Part shown: piece by piece, positions 45,193 to 52,345 of the stretch
Layout: each line of letters opens with the position of its first letter
Numbering within the stretch: the first letter of the stretch is position 1
Assembly (NCBI RefSeq): GCF_000236805.1
Contig: NZ_AGFX01000021.1
Location: forward strand, 124,001-188,000
Direction: 5' to 3'
DNA from: Paenibacillus peoriae KCTC 3763
GTDB taxonomy: Bacteria > Bacillota > Bacilli > Paenibacillales > Paenibacillaceae
Length of the DNA stretch: 64,000 bases
Notes under the pieces: generated by a model
Databases searched by the model: none
Seen by the model: only the letters and a program-made list of their open reading frames with translations
Told to the model about the DNA's origin: nothing
Translations under genes and position numbers: made by a program

Positions 45193-45417
45193 ATGAGTGT
45201 GCAGGAAAGGATTGAGCCTAGTGAGGAGGATAAAAAGAAATGGGGGATTCGTGGAACGTATGTTTATATAACAGTTAATGAAGACTACAGACCTGATATA
45301 CCTGAAGGAAGTTATTGGGCAGCAGATCGAGTGGTGCGCACAGCAAATGGCGATCCTGATATTGAATATTATGAGAATTGGAAAAAAAGTTATCCTGGCG
45401 ACTTTTTGATTTTATGA
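45193..45417 (+). CDS. Small hypothetical protein in the toxin island
   Basis: 74 residues from ATG 45193 (GTG 45187 is also in frame). Acidic, with KKKWGIRGTYVYITVNEDY and EGSYWAADRVVRTANGDPD. No SD of note. I do not recognise the family; it could be a shortened immunity protein or toxin linker. Its stop (TGA 45415-45417) is in the same frame as the toxin domain that follows, so the two may once have been continuous. Confidence 0.4.
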   Translation: MSVQERIEPSEEDKKKWGIRGTYVYITVNEDYRPDIPEGSYWAADRVVRTANGDPDIEYYENWKKSYPGDFLIL

Positions 45418-45432
45418 ATAAAGAAGGTAGGG

Positions 45433-45810
45433 AATTCTGCACAGATACCTCGAACAGGAGCAGAATGGAATGATTACTACAAGAGCAAATATGGAGACGG
45501 AAATGTTACATGGGTAACGGAGTTGAAATCTTACGATGATATTCTAAGTAATCCCAAAGCATTATGGGGAAAATCAGCTGATGAAGTTGGAAAGACTCTT
45601 GGGGATGGATGGACGAGAGGTACGTATGGCTCTGCCGGTACTGGCTGGAAATTTACAAACGGCGATAAGTCAGTATTCTATCATCCAGGAGGAGGAGTGC
45701 ATGAAGGGTCATACATTGGACTCTCTAGTGGGCAAACCGGTAAAGTCAAGGTGGTGGGACCTGATTATAAACCGTTACCTGGCGATAAAGCTACGATTAT
45801 TCAAAAATAA
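45433..45810 (+). pseudogene. Polymorphic toxin C-terminal domain lacking start and delivery region
   Basis: The frame from 45433 reads NSAQIPRTGAEWNDYYKSKYG, then SNPKALWGKSADEVGKTLG, DGWTRGTYGSAGTGWKFTNG and a KVVGPDYKPLPGDKA end. I recall this domain at the C-termini of long Bacillus and Paenibacillus polymorphic toxins. Here it is preceded in frame by TGA (45415) and has no ATG or SD; the nearest usable start is TTG 45523, inside the domain. It is therefore a displaced or silent toxin cassette. The immunity-type gene follows 13 nt after its stop. Confidence 0.65.
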
Positions 45811-45823
45811 GGGGATTTGTTTG

Positions 45824-46168
45824 ATGGAGAAAATATCTATAGAAAAACTTATGGAGCTATACGTGGATACGATCAATAAGTGTGGGACGTACCTGCTAAG
45901 CGAGGAGGATATGGTAATCGAGTATAACATCTTTGAAGAATTTGATACTGGGGTTACTTCTTTTTTACACGCTGATATCTTGCAACAACTAAATGATGCT
46001 GGACTAATCAGTGTTGAGATAATGAATAAAAGTTCTATTTTAAGAAACTTGGTTCTGGAATTACAACAAGGCGATGAATGGAATATTAATGCAGTTAGAA
46101 ATTCACCTGAATGGAGGAAAGTACTTGAACTAGCTGACGAAATCAAGGGTTACTTTGCGGCTGAATAA
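45824..46168 (+). CDS. Candidate immunity protein for the second toxin module
   Basis: 114 residues, acidic and helical (MEKISIEKLMELYVDTINKCG start, GDEWNINAVRNSPEWRKVLELADE near the end). GGGGAT lies about 8 nt before the ATG. The position just after a toxin C-terminal domain, its size and charge suggest the cognate immunity protein. Unlike the toxin part it appears intact, as expected if protection from sister cells is kept. The family is not recognised. Confidence 0.6.
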   Translation: MEKISIEKLMELYVDTINKCGTYLLSEEDMVIEYNIFEEFDTGVTSFLHADILQQLNDAGLISVEIMNKSSILRNLVLELQQGDEWNINAVRNSPEWRKVLELADEIKGYFAAE

Positions 46169-46198
46169 ATAGTCTCACTGGGGTCTGTTAAGAATTTT

Positions 46199-46380
46199 TG
46201 TAAACCCATTTACAATCCCATTAACAAGATCGCACAATACAATCAACAAACCAAACGCTAGACAAATCAAACACTTTATAAAATTTCAAAAGCTCTTTCC
46301 CACTTGAACTATGAGTAGGAATGAGCTTTTTTTTGCATGCCCAGAATCAAAGGAGGACGAAACGAATGACAAAGCGTGAA
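46199..46380 (+). repeat. Direct repeat copy B (about 182 bp) at the right edge of the second toxin module
   Basis: Homologous to 45011-45191, with small indels and scattered substitutions. It keeps the terminator-like AAAAGCTC...GAGCTTTTTTTT and the ATG of the small gene, here with a perfect AGGAGG at 46351-46356. The two copies bracket 45192-46198. Confidence 0.85.
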
Positions 46381-46606
46381 CAGGTAGTGGTAGAAGAATT
46401 GAAGAACCAGCAATCTGCATAGGAAGTAGAAAAGGAGGTACGCTCTATTGCCCAAGTCCGTGCAACATACGAACAGCTTATGGAGGAAATCCCCAGCAAG
46501 CCAGAGAATTGCGAGAGCAAACAGCAGAGTTACTGACGATGATTTAGAAAAAGCTATGAGTTTAAATGAGGATGCTGAGGCACACATATCCAATCGTGAT
46601 AAGTAA
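46366..46606 (+). pseudogene. Broken small gene at the end of the toxin island
   Basis: From ATG 46366 the reading is MTKREQVVVEELKNQQSA, then TAG (46420). Reading on in frame gives EVEKEVRSIAQVRATYEQLM. A frame change near 46486 continues as QARELREQTAELLTM, and another leads to DDDLEKAMSLNEDAEAH ending at TAA 46604. The pieces join into one helical, charged protein of about 75-80 residues with one stop and two shifts. Family not recognised. Copy A of the repeat holds only the first codons of the same gene. Confidence 0.55.
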
Positions 46607-46675
46607 AGTCCCCATTTATAATTTCAAGTGATTTAAGGAGAAGTGGGCGGGTAAGTTGCAAATAAACAACAAGAA

Positions 46676-46720
46676 GCCTCTGAAGCATTGCCGATTTTAA
46701 GTCGGTATGACTTCAGAGGC
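46676..46720 (-). terminator. Terminator of the sugar porter gene
   Basis: GCCTCTGAAG (46676-46685) pairs with CTTCAGAGGC (46711-46720), with an inner CCGA/TCGG stem. The minus-strand continuation is T-rich (TTCTTGTTGTTTA). Confidence 0.7.
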
Positions 46721-46776
46721 CATATGTTTTCAAGCATTATAATACGTGTCCGGGCTTCTTGAGAGCTAAAGTCGGG

Positions 46777-48177
46777 TTATTTCCCGAGCCACATATTTTC
46801 CATCTGTTCAAGTGATCTCCCCTTGGTTTCGGGAACCTTGCGCCATATAAAGAGTACGACGAACAACGAGATGGCTCCGAATATCCAGAAGGTATTGGAC
46901 GGACCGGCTGAACTCAGCAGAGGAGGGAATGCCTGGGATACCAGATAATCGCCGGCCCATAATGCCATCGAAGCGATGGCGACTGCTTTGCCGCGAATGC
47001 GGTTCGGAAAGATCTCCGAGATCATAACCCATACGATCGGCCCAAGCGATATAGCGTAGGCGGCCACGTAGATCAATATCAAGATGAGTATGAGTGGTCC
47101 GGTGGTCAAACCCATTTTGAAGGCGGCTCCGATAATGACCAAACAGAGAGTCATCAGCGTGGTGCCGATCATCAACAAGACTTTTCGTCCCGCTTTGTCG
47201 ATCAGCCATACGGATACGATGGTGAACAACACATTGATCAACCCGATCCAGATGGTCTGGGTCAAAGAGGCGTCCGTACCAAGTCCCATTCCTTTAAAGA
47301 TAACCGGCGCGTAATACAAAATGGCATTGATGCCGGTAATATGCTGCATAATGGCAAGCATGACACCGATAAAGAGAGCGACCCGAATACCGGGAGCGAA
47401 CACTTGCTTAAGTGAGTCGCTCTCATCTTTGAACGATTCCTTGATATCAAGCACTTCCTGTTTAGCGGCTTCTTCACCGTGAATTTTCAGCAGAATCGGC
47501 AGCGCTTCATAAGGCCGATTCTGTTTAATTAGCCATCTCGGGCTTTCGGGTATGAAGAGCATCAAGAGCATAAAGATCAGTCCCGGAACGGCTCCCACTC
47601 CGAACATCCAGCGCCAGGCCGTTGAGACACCCCAGGCCTCATCCCCCATGCTGACGATCCACAAATTCTGAAAATAAACCAGAAAAATGCCCGTTACGAT
47701 CGCCAACTGATTTAAAGCAACCAAACGGCCTCGGTATTTGGCGGGAGCGATCTCCGCGTTGTACACCGGACAAATGGTGGAAGTGATTCCTATGCCAACG
47801 CCACCGATCATGCGAAAGATAACATACCCGGTGAACGTATCCTGAAGTGCAGAGCAGATCGAGCCGACGACGAATAAAAATCCCGCAGCGAGCAATACCT
47901 TTTTTCTGCCGATCCTTTCACTCATGTAGCCGGAGAGAGCCGCTCCTGTGACACTCCCGACAATCAGACTCGACACCGCCCAACCAACCTGAAATTCGTT
48001 CAGCGAAAAACGCTGCTGCAGGAAGTCGACTGCTCCCGAAACAACCGCGATATCAAATCCGAACAGGATGCCTCCAAGCGCAGCTACGATGGATACCAGC
48101 GTAACAAAAAGCATATTGGGTTTTTCTGATTGAAGCGCTTTCTGTTGAGCGCTTTCATTTTTGATGATTACTGCCAT
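46777..48177 (-). CDS. Sugar porter family MFS transporter (AraE/XylE/IolT-like)
   Basis: 466 residues, 12 transmembrane segments. Sugar porter signatures are visible: GYMSERIGRKKVLL, PAKYRGRLVALNQL, PESPRWLI before the central loop, QHITGINAILYYAPVIF in helix 7, and the C-terminal PETKGRSLEQME. A proton-coupled monosaccharide or polyol importer. It lies downstream of, and in line with, the binding protein/YesM/YesN genes (228-nt gap), which probably sense its substrate. Two AAAGCGCT cores 14 nt apart lie within its first 20 codons and may be weak cre sites. The specific sugar (arabinose, xylose, inositol, galactose) is not determinable. Confidence 0.9.
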   Translation of the reverse strand: MAVIIKNESAQQKALQSEKPNMLFVTLVSIVAALGGILFGFDIAVVSGAVDFLQQRFSLNEFQVGWAVSSLIVGSVTGAALSGYMSERIGRKKVLLAAGFLFVVGSICSALQDTFTGYVIFRMIGGVGIGITSTICPVYNAEIAPAKYRGRLVALNQLAIVTGIFLVYFQNLWIVSMGDEAWGVSTAWRWMFGVGAVPGLIFMLLMLFIPESPRWLIKQNRPYEALPILLKIHGEEAAKQEVLDIKESFKDESDSLKQVFAPGIRVALFIGVMLAIMQHITGINAILYYAPVIFKGMGLGTDASLTQTIWIGLINVLFTIVSVWLIDKAGRKVLLMIGTTLMTLCLVIIGAAFKMGLTTGPLILILILIYVAAYAISLGPIVWVMISEIFPNRIRGKAVAIASMALWAGDYLVSQAFPPLLSSAGPSNTFWIFGAISLFVVLFIWRKVPETKGRSLEQMENMWLGK

Positions 48178-48404
48178 ATTACCATCTCCCCTCCAAATTC
48201 CTGGAAACTCATTCCGTTCTTCGAGGAGAAGTATAACATGCGCTTATAAAAGAAAGGCCGGTTATCGTCTTCAATAAACAGACCATTTCATGCACAATTT
48301 TGGCTTCGATTCCCAAATTGGAGACGGAGGGGCTAAACCTAGCATTACCTTGTCATGCGAGCTTAAAAAAATCCATGCCGATGGCCGGTATAGATGAATC
48401 TCTA

Positions 48405-49742
48405 CTATTTTTGGCCTTTGAACTCAGTGGGAGGAACGCCCGTTATCTTCTTAAAGACGCGGCTAAAATAGTTCGGGTCCTTATAACCCACTTCAAAGCT
48501 GATTTCCTTAAGCGTAAGGTTGCCGGCCTTAATCAGAGAAATGGCTTTATCAATCCGCAGCCGGGTTACAAAGTCGATGAACGTTTCTCCGTATTCCTGT
48601 TTGAAAATTTTACTGAAATAGTGAGGATTCAAATGGACGAAATCAGCTACTTCTTCCAGCGAAAGATCATCGTTGAATCGTTCCTCGATATACATTTTCG
48701 CCCTGCCCAGCATAGTCAGTGTTTGAACCTCCCGCTGTTCGCGTATCCGTTGCAGTGCTGACATGACGTACGTCTGCTGAAGCATTCCTTTCTCCGCTTT
48801 GACGGCCAGCACAGAAGCATTTCCAGCCTCTGACGACTTCAGTTCGTCAAAGTGGCAGTAACCCCCATCTCGCTTGCGTAGGGTAGAGGCAAAAACGGCT
48901 TCGAAATAGGACTTGCGAAGTCCTTCCTCGCCGCTATGCAGCGATCCGATTCCAATGGCTGTCTTTATGCCAAATTGCTGCTGGGCAAGCTCGGAAAGCT
49001 GCTGGACAAGGTGTTTAACCAGCTGCCGCCAGCCGTTTTCGCCGGTGGCAGGCGGCTTTCGTAAAAAAGTGGCTACATGATGGTCGATCAAGGAGCTTAC
49101 AATGGAATTCGGGCCATGCGTTTTTACATAGCTTCGGAAATGATCGTAAATTTTCTTTTTATCCTGCTCGTCCGTATATCCGTCAAAGGCGGCAATGATG
49201 GCGCTTCCCTGATCAAGAGGAAAGTCCAGCCATTCCGACAGCTGGGAAGCACTCGAATCCACCGTCTGGTCGACCATAAGCATTAAAGCCAGCTCATTTT
49301 CTGCGAGCGGCATCAGCTGTGAGATTTTGTGCCTAAGCTCCAGTTCTTCCGTACGTGCCCGCTTCTCGCGCTCAATTTCTTCAATCAGTTGTTTCAGTGT
49401 ACCGATGACCAGTTCTCGCTTCGCCGGCTTTAGAATATATTCTTTTACACCCAAAGAGAGCGCCTCCCGGGCATAGGCAAAATAATCATAGGCGGTGACA
49501 AGTACGAATCGGGTATCGGGAAGCCGATCCTTTAATTCACGAAGCGCTTCAAGCCCATCGATTCCGGGCATATTGATATCCAGAATGGCAATATGGGGAC
49601 GGTGCTCTTCTGCGCATTCGATCGCCATGCGGCCGTTGCCGGCATGAATAAACCGGAATACCCCCGGCATCGCCCGTTCCACTGTCAATTCCAGTCCTTC
49701 CCTCTCCAAAGCCTCGTCATCCGCGATCAACAACCGATACAT
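48405..49742 (-). CDS. YesN-type response regulator with AraC DNA-binding domain
   Basis: 445 residues. The N-terminal receiver has LLIADDEALEREGL, phospho-acceptor Asp in ILDINMPGIDG (about residue 54) and the Lys in YILKPAKR. A long middle region (130-340) is followed by a C-terminal AraC domain with two HTHs: LSLEEVADFVHLNPHYFSKIFK and LKEISFEVGYKDPNYFSRVFKK. The gene overlaps the kinase gene; ATG 49742 gives the normal start, while GTG 49754 is possible. It is presumably phosphorylated by the YesM-like kinase and activates the sugar porter and perhaps the divergent alpha-galactosidase. Confidence 0.88.
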   Translation of the reverse strand: MYRLLIADDEALEREGLELTVERAMPGVFRFIHAGNGRMAIECAEEHRPHIAILDINMPGIDGLEALRELKDRLPDTRFVLVTAYDYFAYAREALSLGVKEYILKPAKRELVIGTLKQLIEEIEREKRARTEELELRHKISQLMPLAENELALMLMVDQTVDSSASQLSEWLDFPLDQGSAIIAAFDGYTDEQDKKKIYDHFRSYVKTHGPNSIVSSLIDHHVATFLRKPPATGENGWRQLVKHLVQQLSELAQQQFGIKTAIGIGSLHSGEEGLRKSYFEAVFASTLRKRDGGYCHFDELKSSEAGNASVLAVKAEKGMLQQTYVMSALQRIREQREVQTLTMLGRAKMYIEERFNDDLSLEEVADFVHLNPHYFSKIFKQEYGETFIDFVTRLRIDKAISLIKAGNLTLKEISFEVGYKDPNYFSRVFKKITGVPPTEFKGQK

Positions 49743-51156
49743 CAGTCTGCTCACTCTCCTTCTTGAATGGAATTCGTATTGTTATGGCAGTACCTTGTCC
49801 GGTATTGCTGCTGATTTCAACCATTTCTTCCTTTCCGTAAAACAACTGCAGTCGCTTAAACACGTTTTGCATTCCAAGTCCCGTTGAACTGCTGCTTTCG
49901 GCTCCGCCTTCAAGACGGAGCACGGACAGTCGGGTTTCCTCCGTCATGCCCTTTCCGTTGTCCGATATTTCAATTTGTACATCCTCGCCCGCTCTCGACA
50001 GCGTCAATGCGATAATGGCTCCGTTTTCCATATCTTCCACACCATGAAGAAAAGCGTTTTCAATGAACGGCTGGATCGTCAGGGCCGGAATTTGCTGCTG
50101 AAGTACGGAAGCGTCAAAGTGAAGATCAAAGCGAATTCTATCCCGGAAGCGCGCCTGCTGGATCGTTACGTATTCGCGGATATGATCCAGTTCCTCCTGG
50201 AGAGTTACAGGTTTGTCCAGCTTCTGCAGGCTGTATCGCAGCAGATTGGACAGCGAAACGATCAGGTCGCTGGTTTTCTCCGCCCCTTCCAGGATCGCCA
50301 GCTTGGAGAGCACATTTAAGGTATTGAACAAAAAGTGCGGGTTCATTTGATTTTGTAGGGCCAGAAGCTCCAGCTCCTTCACAAGCCGCCGCATTTCCAG
50401 ACTCTGTTTATCCTTCTCGATGAGGATGCTCAAATCGGCGGACATCTGCGAAATGGCGTCCGACAGTACGCCTAGCTCGTCATCCCGTCGCAGTTGGGGC
50501 TCGATATTCAGATTGCCTGTGGCGATTTGCTTCGCCAGTGCGACAAGTCTGCCAACAGGGCCAGTAATACTGCGCGAGACCCAGATTGCAAGCAAAACCC
50601 CCATCAGCGCGTTCATGCCGAACAACGCCACTCCCAATCCGTTCATTTGCTCATTCTTGTTCCGGATGTTCTCGATGATCGGTCGGTAGTAAGCCAGCTC
50701 AGCGTCGATCAGTCGCTGTCCCTCCTCGTGGATATAGCTGACAGTTTTCTCCGCTTCAATATAATGTTCAAAGGCCGATTGAGGATCTTGTGCATTTGTG
50801 TCCAGAACTGCGGCTTGTTTCTGTTCAAGAAATGTAGCCAACAGATTCACGTAGTCCTCCTCGGCGAAAGAAGGGGCGGCGGAGACTTCCTGAATTCTGC
50901 CTTTCAACTGCATCAATTGGCGTTCTGTCGGGCCCTGCACAGCCTTATCGTCTCTCGGATTAAGCAGATAGGCGTATAGGAGCTTTAAGTTGCCCTCCGC
51001 CGACTCGGAGGTTTGCTCGATGAGCAGGATTCGGCCAAGCATTTCATCGTAGCTCTGTTGTACGACCTTGCCACTTTGGAATACAAAATAAGCGATGATA
51101 TTCGCGAACACTACTAGGAGGGGGATGAACAGAAGCAGCTTCGTTCTGATTGTCAT
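49717..51156 (-). CDS. YesM/LytS-type sensor histidine kinase
   Basis: 479 residues. One helix near the N-terminus (LLLFIPLLVVFANIIAYFVF) and a second near residue 185 bracket an extracytoplasmic helical domain. Then come HAMP, the His_kinase domain with phospho-His in QNQMNPHFLFNTLN (about residue 270) and an HATPase_c domain (ISDNGKGM, SSTGLGMQNVFKRL). The start overlaps the stop of the binding-protein gene (ATGA) and the end overlaps the regulator gene, so the three proteins are translated as a unit. Confidence 0.9.
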   Translation of the reverse strand: MTIRTKLLLFIPLLVVFANIIAYFVFQSGKVVQQSYDEMLGRILLIEQTSESAEGNLKLLYAYLLNPRDDKAVQGPTERQLMQLKGRIQEVSAAPSFAEEDYVNLLATFLEQKQAAVLDTNAQDPQSAFEHYIEAEKTVSYIHEEGQRLIDAELAYYRPIIENIRNKNEQMNGLGVALFGMNALMGVLLAIWVSRSITGPVGRLVALAKQIATGNLNIEPQLRRDDELGVLSDAISQMSADLSILIEKDKQSLEMRRLVKELELLALQNQMNPHFLFNTLNVLSKLAILEGAEKTSDLIVSLSNLLRYSLQKLDKPVTLQEELDHIREYVTIQQARFRDRIRFDLHFDASVLQQQIPALTIQPFIENAFLHGVEDMENGAIIALTLSRAGEDVQIEISDNGKGMTEETRLSVLRLEGGAESSSSTGLGMQNVFKRLQLFYGKEEMVEISSNTGQGTAITIRIPFKKESEQTDVSVVDRG

Positions 51157-52151
51157 CGTCCGTCATCTCCGGCCATGTTGTCAGGAGTGTCCGCATGCAC
51201 TTCATATACCCTGGTGTATGTTAATTTCTGGGGATCATTCCCCTTTAAATAATCATTCAGCAGTTTTATGGCCTTAGCCCCCATTTCCGCGGGCTGCTGA
51301 ACAATGGTCAGTTCGATTTTGCTATCTCTGATGGCTTCCAATGTATCGGCCATATCGTCAAAAGCGAAAATCTGCAAACTCCGCGCTCCGTTCCGCTCCG
51401 AGGCTTCCAGAATGCCAGGGCCGTCCAGCGCACTGAATCCGACCATGTAGCGGATCTGTGGATACCGGGTGAGCATGTTCTGAGCTTGCTGGGCTGCCTG
51501 AAGCCGCGAAATATCCGAGGAGCGAATCTCCACAATGCGGAGCTCGGGATAGCGGTCGATCACGGAACGAAAGCCGGCAAGCCTGAGCCGCTGGTTCTCG
51601 ACGCGCTCGTTGCTGATCATAACTCCAATGTCGCCACGCTCTCCGGAGGCTTTCGCCAATAGCACACCCATCCGCTTTCCTGCTCCTTCGTTATCCGTTC
51701 CGACATAAGCCAGTCTTCGGGAGTCCGGCTCATCCGTATCGATCGTGATGACGGGTATGCCAAGTCCGGCCGCTTTGTCGATTAATCGGCGATACTCTGG
51801 ATCATTTATCCCTTGAACCAGAATTGCATCCGCCTTGGCGGCGATCGTTTTATCCAGCAGTTTGATCTGCTCGGACGGATTAATGCGGTCCGGCCCGATA
51901 TAATCGAGCCGCATACCGTACTGTTCTGCTTCCTTTCGGGCTCCTTGTTCGATTGACCGCCAGTAATAATTGTCCAACTCCTGCGATATCAATACCACTT
52001 TTGTATCGGAAACTCCATCTTTTGTTGAAACCGTTTTCAATTGCTCTGCAAATTGGTGAATTTGAAGAGAAGACAGAGTGAACTGAAACAGCAGCCAGGC
52101 AAATGGCAGGAAGACGGGGATAAGGATAAATGTCCATTTACGGTTTGACAT
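51153..52151 (-). CDS. Membrane-anchored sugar-binding protein acting as sensor input
   Basis: 332 residues. An uncleaved-looking N-terminal helix (FILIPVFLPFAWLLFQFTL) is followed by a ribose-binding-protein type fold: VVLISQELDNYYWRSIEQGARKE, DAILVQGINDPEY and VITIDTDEPDSRRLAYVGTDN. There is no lipobox, and no ABC permease or ATPase genes lie nearby. Together with YesM/YesN it fits a three-component sensor like the XylFII-LytS systems of clostridia, in which the binding protein signals to the kinase rather than feeding a transporter. The ligand is probably a sugar; its identity is unknown. Confidence 0.8.
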   Translation of the reverse strand: MSNRKWTFILIPVFLPFAWLLFQFTLSSLQIHQFAEQLKTVSTKDGVSDTKVVLISQELDNYYWRSIEQGARKEAEQYGMRLDYIGPDRINPSEQIKLLDKTIAAKADAILVQGINDPEYRRLIDKAAGLGIPVITIDTDEPDSRRLAYVGTDNEGAGKRMGVLLAKASGERGDIGVMISNERVENQRLRLAGFRSVIDRYPELRIVEIRSSDISRLQAAQQAQNMLTRYPQIRYMVGFSALDGPGILEASERNGARSLQIFAFDDMADTLEAIRDSKIELTIVQQPAEMGAKAIKLLNDYLKGNDPQKLTYTRVYEVHADTPDNMAGDDGR

Positions 52152-52187
52152 GTCTTGCTCCTTTGGAAATATTTACAGACTCAACTC

Positions 52188-52219
52188 ATTATACAGCAAC
52201 AAAACAACTGCACGCAGTT
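52188..52219 (-). promoter_or_regulatory. -10 box and dyad upstream of the sensor operon
   Basis: On the minus strand a TATAAT (52193-52188) lies downstream of AACTGC-GT-GCAGTT (52219-52206), 6-bp arms with a 2-bp centre. The dyad covers the expected -35 region, which itself is poor. It suggests an activator or repressor site in the divergent spacer. Confidence 0.4.
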
Positions 52220-52241
52220 ATCGATGTGGAAGTTAGGATTT

Positions 52242-52287
52242 TTGACACCTAAACACAAATCTGGTCATGATTTTGATAACGCTTCCC
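52242..52287 (+). promoter_or_regulatory. Putative promoter and cre-like site of the GH4 gene
   Basis: TTGACA (52242-52247) and a weak -10 CATGAT (18-bp spacing) are followed by TGATAACGCTTCCC (52274-52287), a cre-like sequence with two mismatches. It is consistent with catabolite control of the galactosidase. Confidence 0.35.
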
Positions 52288-52345
52288 ACAGGCATGTTGC
52301 TACAATGACGGTATATTACAATTCTCATACCGGAGGTTGATTACC

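Noticed and set aside
43603-46606. CRISPR array or transposon ends as explanation for the repeats in the toxin island
   Set aside because: There are only two long direct-repeat copies, no short regularly spaced repeats, no terminal inverted repeats and no transposase gene.
48300-48761. Plus-strand 153-codon open frame opposite the YesN regulator
   Set aside because: It lies antisense to a well-supported AraC-domain coding region, has no SD and no family-like sequence.
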